DNA of 5,891 nucleotides from an uncultured Erysipelotrichaceae bacterium (GTDB lineage Bacteria; Bacillota_I; Bacilli_A; RF39; UBA660). Made by a program: the position numbers and the translations under genes. Under the pieces are notes generated by a model. The model searched no databases, was not told the origin of the DNA, and was given only the letters and a program-made list of their open reading frames with translations. Of the stretch, positions 1 to 5,891 are shown in pieces (within the stretch, counting starts at the first letter, position 1; each line of letters begins with the position of its first letter). The stretch spans positions 1 to 5,891 of the forward strand of contig CACXFY010000045.1 of NCBI GenBank assembly GCA_902767005.1. Reading direction: 5' to 3'.

Positions 1-171
1 AGAGTAGATTGGTTAAATGAAATTGGAGAAAGATTAGATAAAGAATACAAACCTACATATTTATATTCTGATTTTAAGAAAAAAGAAGGCTATAAAAGGA
101 GTATAATATTATCTAAAGAATATGGACTATATAGACAAAATTATTGTGGGTGTATCTATTCAAAAAAATAA
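1..171 (+). CDS. queH: Epoxyqueuosine reductase QueH, C-terminal end (5' truncated by window)
   Basis: Only the last 56 codons are present, read in frame from base 1 to a TAA stop. The visible tail contains YGLYRQNYCGC (about residues 41-51 of the fragment) followed by a short basic end. This Tyr-rich segment with a Cys-x-Cys pair is the characteristic C-terminus of the QueH/DUF208 family. From family knowledge, QueH is a cytoplasmic iron-sulfur enzyme that reduces epoxyqueuosine to queuosine in the anticodon wobble position of tRNAs, replacing the unrelated cobalamin-dependent QueG. The Cys pair here (C49 and C51 of the fragment) probably belongs to the metal site. The N-terminal Cys residues and catalytic core lie upstream of the window and cannot be checked. 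The next gene begins 22 bases after the stop with no terminator between, so the two may be co-transcribed. The assignment rests on the tail motif alone, but that motif is distinctive. Confidence 0.85.
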   Translation, partial: RVDWLNEIGERLDKEYKPTYLYSDFKKKEGYKRSIILSKEYGLYRQNYCGCIYSKK

Positions 172-193
172 CTAACAATGGGGGGAAGATATA

Positions 194-1087
194 ATGAATA
201 ATACTAAATTAATTAAAAACTTGAAGATATTTGGAACAATATTAGTATTAACAGTATCTTCTTATCATATTTCAGATAAAGTAATTAATTCAAATGATTT
301 ATATATATCATCGATAGAACAAGAACAAAATATAGATGAACTAAATGATTATGTTCTGCAAGGTCTATGCAAAGTAGATGATAAATATTTATTAACTGCT
401 TATGATTCAAATAAAAATAAAAACTCAATTATTTATATTTTAGATGAAGATTTAAATAATTATAAAATTAAAGAACTAGATACAAATTCTCATGTAGGTG
501 GTATAACCTATGATCCAATACATAATAATATTTGGGTAACAGATGTAAATGGAACAGTATCTTGCTACGAAAAAGATGAAGTATTTAGTCATAAAAGCAC
601 AATTAGTCCAAAATATAAAAGTATTGATGTCGGAGATAAATTAAATAATTTCTATGGTGATACTTCAGCAGCCTATATTACATATAATGACAATAAATTA
701 TATATAGGTAATTTTAATAAAAAGAATAAAACTATAATAAAAGAATATAATATTGATGAAGATGGTATGATTGATATTTCTAATTACAAAAGTATTAATA
801 TATCTGAATATGTTCAAGGTATAGCTTTTTATGAAAAAGATGATAAAAAGTATTTAATTACTTCATCATCATATGGTAGATTCTTTAAATCTAAATTAAG
901 AATATATGACTGCAATAACTATAAAGAATTAAATGAAGTAACAACAAAAGAATTAATGGAAGAAATAATAGTAGATGATGATAAATTAGTATCATTATAT
1001 GAATCAAATGCCAAAATATATAAAAACAATAAACATAGTACAGATATTATTATTTCAGATATGGATAAAATACTTACAAAAAAGTAA
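194..1087 (+). CDS. Predicted exported or membrane-anchored beta-propeller protein, function unknown
   Basis: This encodes 297 residues. The N-terminus has several Lys residues (5, 8, 11), then a short hydrophobic stretch (about 13-25) followed by polar sequence, as in a signal peptide or signal anchor. There is no lipobox Cys. The rest looks like a beta-propeller with about five degenerate repeats, starting near residues 54, 100, 156, 206 and 251. Each has a small/Gly turn, a 'KYLLT' or 'NIWVT'-like strand and a closing strand such as IYILD or LRIYD. The clearest pair is 54-84 and 207-240; the HVGGITYD motif at 100-107 and EEIIVDDDKLVSLYES at 256-271 are also propeller-like. No catalytic residues or wall-anchoring motif are evident. 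The start is supported by a G-run at 180-185 that can pair with the anti-SD, 8 bases before the ATG. The gene lies between queH and murC. I infer an extracytoplasmic binding or structural role and do not assign a reaction. The family could also be described as SMP-30/YncE-like, but I cannot place it more exactly. Confidence 0.75.
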   Translation: MNNTKLIKNLKIFGTILVLTVSSYHISDKVINSNDLYISSIEQEQNIDELNDYVLQGLCKVDDKYLLTAYDSNKNKNSIIYILDEDLNNYKIKELDTNSHVGGITYDPIHNNIWVTDVNGTVSCYEKDEVFSHKSTISPKYKSIDVGDKLNNFYGDTSAAYITYNDNKLYIGNFNKKNKTIIKEYNIDEDGMIDISNYKSINISEYVQGIAFYEKDDKKYLITSSSYGRFFKSKLRIYDCNNYKELNEVTTKELMEEIIVDDDKLVSLYESNAKIYKNNKHSTDIIISDMDKILTKK

Positions 1088-1101
1088 TTTTTTGATATAC
1101 T
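1073..1101 (+). promoter_or_regulatory. Weak candidate sigma-A promoter for murC
   Basis: CTTACA (1073-1078, four of six matches to TTGACA) and TATACT (1096-1101, five of six to TATAAT) are separated by 17 bases. Transcription would start near 1107-1108, giving a leader of about 13 bases that still includes the murC ribosome binding site. The -35 box lies inside the 3' end of the preceding gene. In DNA this AT-rich such matches arise by chance, so this is tentative. Confidence 0.25.
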
Positions 1102-1106
1102 AATAG

Positions 1107-1116
1107 AGAAGGTGAT
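1107..1116 (+). promoter_or_regulatory. murC ribosome binding site (decides the start codon)
   Basis: AGAAGGTGAT matches nine of ten bases of the extended Shine-Dalgarno AGGAGGTGAT and ends four bases before the ATG at 1121. An in-frame GTG at 1112 lies inside this element, so it cannot be the start if the element is used. This fixes the murC start at 1121. Confidence 0.8.
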
Positions 1117-1120
1117 AAGA

Positions 1121-2422
1121 ATGAAATATTATTGTATAGGAATTAAAGGAACAGGTATGTCAACACTAGCACAAATATTATCGGATTTAGGTAATGAAGT
1201 AAGTGGCTATGACGATGCCAAAGATTATAAATTTACACAAAAAGGATTAGATGATCGAAATATAAAAATATATTATGATAATGATCATAATATCGATAAG
1301 GACACTATTGTAACTTATAGTGTAGCTTTTAAAGAAGATCATAAAGAAATGAAAAGAGTAAGAGAGTTAGGTCTTACAATAAAAAAATATAATGAAATAA
1401 TGCAAGATGTAATTGCTCAATTCAAAACAATAGGAGTAAGTGGAACACATGGTAAAACTACTACATCATCAATGATTAGACATATATTAGAAGAGACTAT
1501 TGGTTGTAACTTCTTTATTGGAGCTGGAGATGGAAAAGTATCTAAAGAAAATGAATACTATGTAGTAGAATCAGATGAATTTAATAGACATTTTACAGCT
1601 TATTATCCTACATATTCCATTATTACAAATATCGAAAGAGAACATATGGAATGTTATAAAGATTTAGATGACATTAGAAATACATTTGAAATCTTTGCTA
1701 ACCAAACAAGTAATTTAGTAGTAGCAAATGGAGATAATGAAGAAGTAAGAAAAATTAATTATAATACAAAAGTATTATTCTATGGTTTTAATGATAATAA
1801 TGATGTTGTAATAAAAGACTTAGAGTTAAAAGAAAATGGTTCTGTCTTTGATTTATTTATTAACAATGAATTATATGGTAATTTTGACATTCCATTATTT
1901 GGACGTCACATGGTAGCTAATGCCGCTGCTGCTATTACAATATGTAAAGAAATAGGTATATCATATGAAGATATACATAAAGCATTAGAATCATTTATAA
2001 ATGCTAAAAGAAGAATGGAAACAGAAGTAATAGGTGATACTACTATAATAGATGATTATGCTCATCATCCAACTGAAATAAAAGCAACATTAGAAGGAAT
2101 AAAACAAAAATATCCACATAAGAAAATAGTAGTAGTATTTAGACCAAACACTTATTCAAGAACAAAAGATTTTACTAATGAATTTATTGAAGCTTTACAA
2201 GTAGCTGATAAAGTATATATGACTGAAGTATCAGCTAATAGAGAAAAACAAGAAGATTATCCTGGTGTTACTTCTCATTTAATAGCTGATAAGATTAAAG
2301 ATTCCGAAATGGTAGAAGAAGAAACAATAAATAAATTAGAAAAAGAAAAAGGTAATGTTGTAACATTTATGGGCTGTGCAGATAATTCACATCTAATAAG
2401 TGGCTTTAAAGAATTATTATAG
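1121..2422 (+). CDS. murC: UDP-N-acetylmuramate--L-alanine ligase MurC
   Basis: This is a cytoplasmic ATP-dependent ligase that adds L-alanine to UDP-MurNAc, the first step of the peptidoglycan stem peptide. The product is 433 residues, normal to slightly short for MurC. The three Mur ligase domains are visible. The N-terminal Rossmann-like UDP-binding domain has GIKGTGMS at 7-14. The central ATPase domain has the P-loop GTHGKTTT at 108-115, ESDE at 150-153 and TNIEREH ending at H175, where acidic and His residues bind metal. The C-terminal domain has RR at 297-298, DDYAHHPTE at 311-319 and FRPNTYSRT at 340-348. The opening IKGTGMSTLAQIL and the FTQ.GL segment (about 38-43) point to MurC rather than the related ligase Mpl. 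The ATG at 1121 is chosen because an in-frame GTG at 1112 falls within the ribosome binding site. The TAG stop overlaps the Shine-Dalgarno of the next gene, suggesting coupled expression. Confidence 0.93.
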   Translation: MKYYCIGIKGTGMSTLAQILSDLGNEVSGYDDAKDYKFTQKGLDDRNIKIYYDNDHNIDKDTIVTYSVAFKEDHKEMKRVRELGLTIKKYNEIMQDVIAQFKTIGVSGTHGKTTTSSMIRHILEETIGCNFFIGAGDGKVSKENEYYVVESDEFNRHFTAYYPTYSIITNIEREHMECYKDLDDIRNTFEIFANQTSNLVVANGDNEEVRKINYNTKVLFYGFNDNNDVVIKDLELKENGSVFDLFINNELYGNFDIPLFGRHMVANAAAAITICKEIGISYEDIHKALESFINAKRRMETEVIGDTTIIDDYAHHPTEIKATLEGIKQKYPHKKIVVVFRPNTYSRTKDFTNEFIEALQVADKVYMTEVSANREKQEDYPGVTSHLIADKIKDSEMVEEETINKLEKEKGNVVTFMGCADNSHLISGFKELL

Positions 2423-2432
2423 GAGGTAATAT

Positions 2433-3110
2433 ATGGATATATTCATAATATATGGTTTAACTGCAATTGCATTAATCATTGTAGTAGCATCTCAAGGTTA
2501 TATTAAGAGTGCATATAGTAAATATAGTAAAATACAAAATAAAAAAGGGATGACTGGAAAAGAAGCTGCTCGTTTAATGCTAGATAAAAATGATTTAAAA
2601 AATGTAAAAATTGAAGAAGTTCAAGGATATTTATCAGATCATTATGATCCAAAAACAAAAACAGTAAGATTATCTTCATCTAATTATCATGATACATCAA
2701 TTGCTGCCGTAGCAGTAGCTTGTCACGAATGTGGACATGCCATTCAAGATAAAAAAGGGTACTTATTTTTGCGAATAAGACATGGATTAGTACCATTTGT
2801 TAATCTAGCAACTAAACTAGGTTATTTAGCGATTGTGATTGGTATAATTGCCCAAATAATAGATTTAATATGGTTAGGTATAATCTTTGAATTAGTTATA
2901 TTACTATTTCAATTAGTAACACTACCAGTTGAGTTTAATGCCTCATCTAGAGCACTAAAGAAAATAAAAGAATATAGTATATTAGATGATTCTGAATATA
3001 AACAAGGTAGAACTATGTTGACAGCAGCAGCTCTAACATATGTAGCTAGTGTAGCCTCTACATTAATAGAAATAGTAAGATTAATACTTATGTTTACACG
3101 AAGAGATTAA
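2433..3110 (+). CDS. YugP-family neutral zinc metallopeptidase, membrane protein
   Basis: The product has 225 residues, the usual length for the YugP family (Pfam Zn_peptidase_2). An N-terminal membrane helix (about 4-20) precedes a short soluble part with LSDHYDPKTKTVRLS near 67-81. The zinc motif HECGH follows at 98-102: H98 and H102 are predicted ligands and E99 the general base. Two hydrophobic segments (about 121-164) lead to TLPVEFNASSRALK (163-176), a family hallmark whose E167 is the likely third zinc ligand. AAALTYVAS (198-206) lies in a last hydrophobic segment. All catalytic elements are intact. The physiological substrate of this family is not established as far as I know. The start is well supported by AGGAGGT at 2421-2427, five bases before the ATG and overlapping the murC stop. 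It is the last gene of its block and is followed directly by a terminator. Lying next to murC suggests an envelope role, but that is inference. Confidence 0.92.
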   Translation: MDIFIIYGLTAIALIIVVASQGYIKSAYSKYSKIQNKKGMTGKEAARLMLDKNDLKNVKIEEVQGYLSDHYDPKTKTVRLSSSNYHDTSIAAVAVACHECGHAIQDKKGYLFLRIRHGLVPFVNLATKLGYLAIVIGIIAQIIDLIWLGIIFELVILLFQLVTLPVEFNASSRALKKIKEYSILDDSEYKQGRTMLTAAALTYVASVASTLIEIVRLILMFTRRD

Positions 3111-3135
3111 TAAGATGGAAACATCTTATTTTTTT
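3109..3135 (+). terminator. Intrinsic terminator after the peptidase gene
   Basis: AATAAGATG (3109-3117) and CATCTTATT (3122-3130) form a perfect 9-bp stem around a GAAA tetraloop (3118-3121), followed at once by TTTTT. The stem starts within the TAA stop codon of the upstream gene, so a ribosome at that stop would cover its base. The stem is AT-rich with only two G-C pairs, but the GAAA loop is stabilising and the U-tract is good. It separates the queH-murC block from the marR operon. Confidence 0.88.
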
Positions 3136-3165
3136 GTCAAAAAAAATTGTTAGGTCGTTGACAAT
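3134..3165 (+). promoter_or_regulatory. Candidate MarR operator (inverted repeats at the -35 box)
   Basis: Two overlapping inverted repeats end in the -35 box. TTGTCAA (3134-3140) is the exact reverse complement of TTGACAA (3158-3164), 17 bases apart. ATTGT (3146-3150) also pairs with ACAAT (3161-3165) as the ends of an imperfect 20-bp palindrome. MarR dimers commonly bind imperfect palindromes of about 16-20 bp overlapping their own promoter, so the 20-bp element is the better candidate. That MarR acts here is inference from position. Confidence 0.4.
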
Positions 3166-3185
3166 TATCATATATGTAATATAAT
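3158..3185 (+). promoter_or_regulatory. Sigma-A-type promoter of the marR-ABC exporter operon
   Basis: A consensus -35 box TTGACA (3158-3163) and a consensus -10 box TATAAT (3180-3185) are separated by 16 bases, one short of the optimum. The promoter sits right after the upstream terminator and before marR. The predicted transcription start is near 3191-3193, leaving at most about 12 bases before the likely marR start codon. No extended -10 TG is present at the right spacing. Confidence 0.85.
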
Positions 3186-3202
3186 AGACTATGGTGGTTA
3201 AA

Positions 3203-3643
3203 ATGAAAGATAAATCTCTTTTATTTGAAATAAAAAAATTTCAAGGATTAGTATCAAAAGAATTATTTTCTAATGAAGCAAACACCTTATCTACAACGCA
3301 ATATTTAATCATAAAATATTTAATTAATAATAAAGATAAAGATGTATATCAAAAAGATATAGAAAAAGCTTTAAATCTATCAAGAGCAACAACCTCTGGA
3401 GTTCTAGGAACTATGGAAAAGAATGGTTTAATAAAAAGAGTATCTTCAAAGATAGATACTAGAACAAAAGTAATTGAAATAGAAGAATGTGCCAATAAAT
3501 GTTTCAATGAAGGAAAAAAGAAAGTTAAAAGATTAGAAGAGGAAGCTTTAAAAGATATATCACAAGATGAAATACACTCTTTTTTATTGACTTTAGATAA
3601 AATGAAAAAGAATATAAGGAGGAAATATGATAAAACTATTTAA
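3203..3643 (+). CDS. MarR-family transcriptional regulator
   Basis: The product is 146 residues from ATG 3203, typical MarR length. The winged helix-turn-helix spans about 48-93: the recognition helix is about 60-76 (SRATTSGVLGTMEKNGL) and the wing carries the hallmark D-x-R at 85-87. Flanking helices (about 5-40 and 100-146) form the expected dimerisation region. A Cys-x3-Cys pair (C96, C100) lies just after the wing; I do not claim redox sensing. An in-frame ATG at 3191 would add four residues, but it falls on the predicted transcription start and has no Shine-Dalgarno. The start at 3203 has GGTGG (3193-3197) five bases upstream, so I prefer it. The gene is first in the operon and overlaps the first ABC gene by 17 bases. 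By analogy with similar loci it probably represses its own promoter and is released by a compound the exporter removes. The ligand is unknown. Confidence 0.9.
   Translation: MKDKSLLFEIKKFQGLVSKELFSNEANTLSTTQYLIIKYLINNKDKDVYQKDIEKALNLSRATTSGVLGTMEKNGLIKRVSSKIDTRTKVIEIEECANKCFNEGKKKVKRLEEEALKDISQDEIHSFLLTLDKMKKNIRRKYDKTI
3616..3624 (+). promoter_or_regulatory. Ribosome binding site of first ABC gene, inside marR
   Basis: AAGGAGGAA lies within the last codons of marR. Its AGGAGG core (3617-3622) ends four bases before the ATG at 3627. The site fixes a start inside marR and gives a 17-base gene overlap, which implies translational coupling or re-initiation. Confidence 0.85.
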
Positions 3644-5387
3644 AAACTTAGAAAAAAAAGATTACATAATAATATTAATAGTTTCAATTTTAGTAATATT
3701 CTCTGTATATTTAGATCTTAAAATGCCAGAATATATGAGTGAAATAACAATATTAGTACAAACTGATGGTAGTAAAATGAGTGAAATATTAATAGCTGGT
3801 GCACATATGATGGCCTGTGCCTTTGGAAGCCTATTCTGTACAATAACAGTTGGTTATTTTACATCACTATTATCAGCAAGATTTTCTAGAAGTATCAGAA
3901 GACTATTATTCTCTAAAGTTGAAGAATTTGGTTTAACAGAAATAAAGAAATTCAAAACAAGTAGTTTAATAACGCGTACAACTAATGATGTTACTCAAAT
4001 AGAAATGTTACTAGCTATGGGATTACAATTAATAATCAAATCACCAATAATGGCTATATGGGCCTTAATGAAAATATTAGGTAAGAGTGCAGAATTGAGC
4101 ATGGTAACAGCAATTGGAGTAGTCATAATAGTAGTAACTAACTTAATAATTATCTTTATAGTTACACCAAGATTCGTAAAAATACAAAAACTAACAGATA
4201 ATATGAATGGAGTAACAAGAGAAAACATAACAGGAATAAGAGTAATAAGAGCTTTTAATGCCGAAAAATTTGAACAAAAACGTTTTGATGAAGTAAATAA
4301 TGAATTAACAGGAATTCACCTAAAAGTAACAAGAACATTTGCTCTCATGGAACCAATAATGAACTTTGTAATGCACTTTCAACATTTAGCAATCTATGTA
4401 GTAGGAGCTATTATAATTATTGGAAGTAGTATGATGAATAAATTAACAATGTTTTCTAATATGGTTGTATTCTCTTCTTGGGGAATGCAAGTAATTATTT
4501 CTTTCTTAATGCTTACAATGATATTTATGATATTGCCAAGAGCTAGAGTATCAGCAAATCGTATAAATGAAGTATTAGAAGAAGAAGTAATAATCAAATC
4601 TGGTAACTTTAAAGATGTAACAAAAGAAAAAGGCGTAGTAGAATTTAAAAATGTAAGTTTTAAATATCCAGATGCCGATGAATATGTATTAAAAGATATT
4701 TCATTTAAAGCAAACACTGGAGATACAGTAGCTTTTATTGGCTCAACAGGAAGTGGCAAATCTACATTAATAAACTTAGTTCCAAGACTTTACGATGTAA
4801 CAGATGGAGAAGTATTAGTAGACGGAATAAATGTAAAAGAATATGATTTAAAAGAATTAAATAATCGAATTGGTTACGTAGCTCAAACTGCAGTAATGTT
4901 TACAGGAACAGTTGAGGAAAATGTAGCATATGGAGATAACGGCAAGAAAAAAGCATCACTAGAAGAGATAAAAAAAGCAGTAGAAGTTGCTCAAGCTAAA
5001 GACTTTGTAGAAGAAATGGATAATAAGTATAAAGCTCATATAGCACGTGGTGGTACTAATATATCTGGAGGACAAAAACAAAGATTATCAATTGCGAGAG
5101 CAATCGCCAGAGACCCCGAAATATATATTTTTGATGATTCATTCTCAGCACTAGATTACAAAACTGATTCAACACTAAGAAAAGAATTAAAAAAATATAC
5201 AAAAAAAGCTACTAGTTTAATAGTTGCTCAAAGAATAGGAACAATAATGAATGCAGATAAAATAGTAGTATTAGATAAAGGAGAATGTGTAGGAATAGGA
5301 ACACATAAAGAATTATTAAAAAATTGTTCTATCTATAGAGAAATAGCACTTTCTCAATTAAGTGAGGAGGAATTAGAAAATGCCTAG
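3627..5387 (+). CDS. ABC exporter half-transporter (permease-ATPase fusion) with degenerate ATPase site
   Basis: This 586-residue protein has a type IV (B-family) exporter fold. The membrane domain holds about six helices (near 13-30, 55-80, 125-150, 155-180, 240-268 and 275-303) with the usual TRTTNDV segment at 116-122. The ATPase domain starts near 337: A-loop Y347, Walker A GSTGSGKST (372-380), Q-loop Q420, signature ISGGQ (479-483), Walker B IYIFD ending at D503, and D-loop SALD (507-510). Two catalytic positions are altered: D504 stands where the catalytic Glu should be, and Q535 replaces the H-loop His. This matches the non-catalytic subunit of heterodimeric exporters such as BmrC, LmrC and TM287. 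Its intact signature should complete the active site formed by the partner's Walker motifs. The partner gene follows, overlapping by 8 bases. With a MarR repressor upstream, drug or toxic-compound efflux is the likely role; the substrate is not visible in the sequence. Confidence 0.93.
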   Translation: MIKLFKNLEKKDYIIILIVSILVIFSVYLDLKMPEYMSEITILVQTDGSKMSEILIAGAHMMACAFGSLFCTITVGYFTSLLSARFSRSIRRLLFSKVEEFGLTEIKKFKTSSLITRTTNDVTQIEMLLAMGLQLIIKSPIMAIWALMKILGKSAELSMVTAIGVVIIVVTNLIIIFIVTPRFVKIQKLTDNMNGVTRENITGIRVIRAFNAEKFEQKRFDEVNNELTGIHLKVTRTFALMEPIMNFVMHFQHLAIYVVGAIIIIGSSMMNKLTMFSNMVVFSSWGMQVIISFLMLTMIFMILPRARVSANRINEVLEEEVIIKSGNFKDVTKEKGVVEFKNVSFKYPDADEYVLKDISFKANTGDTVAFIGSTGSGKSTLINLVPRLYDVTDGEVLVDGINVKEYDLKELNNRIGYVAQTAVMFTGTVEENVAYGDNGKKKASLEEIKKAVEVAQAKDFVEEMDNKYKAHIARGGTNISGGQKQRLSIARAIARDPEIYIFDDSFSALDYKTDSTLRKELKKYTKKATSLIVAQRIGTIMNADKIVVLDKGECVGIGTHKELLKNCSIYREIALSQLSEEELENA

Positions 5388-5891
5388 ACAACGAGAAATT
5401 GAAAAAGTAAATGATTTAAAAGGCACATTAATTCGTCTTTTCAAAAATCTAAAAAATTGGAAATATTTATTAATAATAGCCGTAATACTTGCAATGTTTG
5501 CAGCAATCTTATCAACAGTAGCGCCTAATAAACTAGCTGATGTAACAGATGTAATAACAGAAGGAATTAAACCACGTAGTGAAAATATAGAAAAAATAAA
5601 TAAAGAAATATATAAACATATAAATATAAAAGAAGCAAATAATTTAAAAAACTATAAAAACTTATCAGATGCTGAAAAATTGCAAATATTCAATACATTT
5701 AAATATAAAGAAGAAACAATAACAAAAGAAGATCAAGTAGCATATTTCAATATTTTAACAACTATGGACAAAAACACAATAAATGAAAAAGCTTTAGTTA
5801 AACTAGATAAGATGCCTAAATCAATTAAGACATTTATAGAACCAAAGATGGATACAGAAGAGTTAAAATATAGATCTATTATCTTAGGAAT
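5380..5891 (+). CDS. ABC exporter half-transporter, partner subunit, N-terminal part (3' truncated by window)
   Basis: The reading frame is open from ATG 5380 to the window edge: 170 full codons and no stop. A basic N-terminus (1-27) leads to one strong hydrophobic helix (about 28-48) and APNKLADVTDVITEGI (48-63), which resembles the end of helix 1 in this exporter family. Residues about 64-165 are then hydrophilic and Lys/Glu/Asn-rich with no membrane helix, where a standard half-transporter would have only a short loop before helix 2. This implies a large extracytoplasmic insertion, a feature I recall in the BmrD-type partner subunit. GAGGAGG (5364-5370) precedes the ATG by nine bases, and the gene overlaps the previous one by eight. 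The ATPase domain lies outside the window. I expect it to carry the catalytic Glu that the first subunit lacks, but cannot see it. Confidence 0.85.
   Translation, partial: MPRQREIEKVNDLKGTLIRLFKNLKNWKYLLIIAVILAMFAAILSTVAPNKLADVTDVITEGIKPRSENIEKINKEIYKHINIKEANNLKNYKNLSDAEKLQIFNTFKYKEETITKEDQVAYFNILTTMDKNTINEKALVKLDKMPKSIKTFIEPKMDTEELKYRSIILG

Noticed and set aside
102..107. TATAAT inside the queH tail as a promoter for the propeller gene
   Set aside because: The region 17 bases upstream is a run of A with no -35 match or extended -10, and such hexamers are frequent in DNA of this composition.
178..201. Seven-codon frame (ATG at 178) before the propeller gene, possible leader peptide
   Set aside because: It has no ribosome binding site, overlaps the G-run that serves the real start at 194, and encodes nothing leader-like.
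1077..1094. Inverted repeat CAAAAAA/TTTTTTG around the stop of the propeller gene, possible terminator
   Set aside because: The stem is one G-C pair plus A-U pairs only, with a 4-base loop and no separate U-tract; it is too weak to call a terminator.
1112..1120. GTG at 1112 as the start of murC
   Set aside because: The GTG is part of the AGAAGGTGAT ribosome binding site for the ATG at 1121, and MurC proteins normally begin close to the GIKGTGM motif.
3169..3176. CATATATG palindrome in the promoter spacer as an operator
   Set aside because: The symmetry ends after eight bases and is expected by chance in AT-rich sequence; the repeats at the -35 box are better candidates.
3995..4228. Open frame of 77 codons on the minus strand
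   Set aside because: It lies wholly inside the membrane domain of the first ABC gene, is the hydrophobic shadow of that coding sequence, and has no family signature.
4394..4759. Open frame of 121 codons on the minus strand
   Set aside because: It is antisense to the same ABC gene, across its last helices and Walker A region, with no recognisable domain or ribosome binding site of its own.

Overview
The window is very AT-rich, with ATA, AGA and TTA codons used heavily and strong AGGAGG-type ribosome binding sites. It carries Gram-positive-type genes (MurC, a YugP-like peptidase, a MarR regulator and a heterodimeric ABC exporter). This suggests a low-GC member of the Bacillota (Firmicutes), probably a host-associated Bacilli or Erysipelotrichales-like lineage. 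I cannot name a species. Trp is encoded by TGG and no in-frame TGA interrupts any gene, so the standard bacterial code fits.

All genes lie on the + strand, in two blocks. Block 1 (1-3135) holds the 3' end of queH (tRNA queuosine synthesis), a predicted secreted or membrane-anchored beta-propeller protein of unknown function, murC (cytoplasmic peptidoglycan precursor synthesis) and a membrane zinc metallopeptidase of the YugP family. Gaps are short, 10 to 33 bases. The block ends in a clear intrinsic terminator whose stem begins inside the last stop codon. A weak promoter candidate sits just before murC.

Block 2 (3146-5891) starts at a near-consensus promoter (TTGACA, 16 bp, TATAAT) with inverted repeats around the -35 box that could be a MarR operator. 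It then encodes a MarR-family repressor and the two half-transporters of an ABC exporter. The genes overlap by 17 and 8 bases, so translational coupling is likely. The first half-transporter has a degenerate nucleotide-binding domain: Asp replaces the catalytic Glu and Gln replaces the H-loop His. This is the pattern of the non-catalytic partner in BmrCD, LmrCD or TM287/288-type exporters. The second subunit is cut by the window edge after its first membrane helix and a long hydrophilic insertion, likely extracytoplasmic. The most economical reading is a self-regulated drug or toxic-compound efflux operon; the substrate is unknown.

The window is mostly recognisable housekeeping and efflux genes. 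I see no tRNA, rRNA, CRISPR array, insertion sequence or phage gene. No stretch over 300 bases lacks a gene. The least explained gene is the beta-propeller protein, and the best regulatory puzzle is the almost leaderless marR start.
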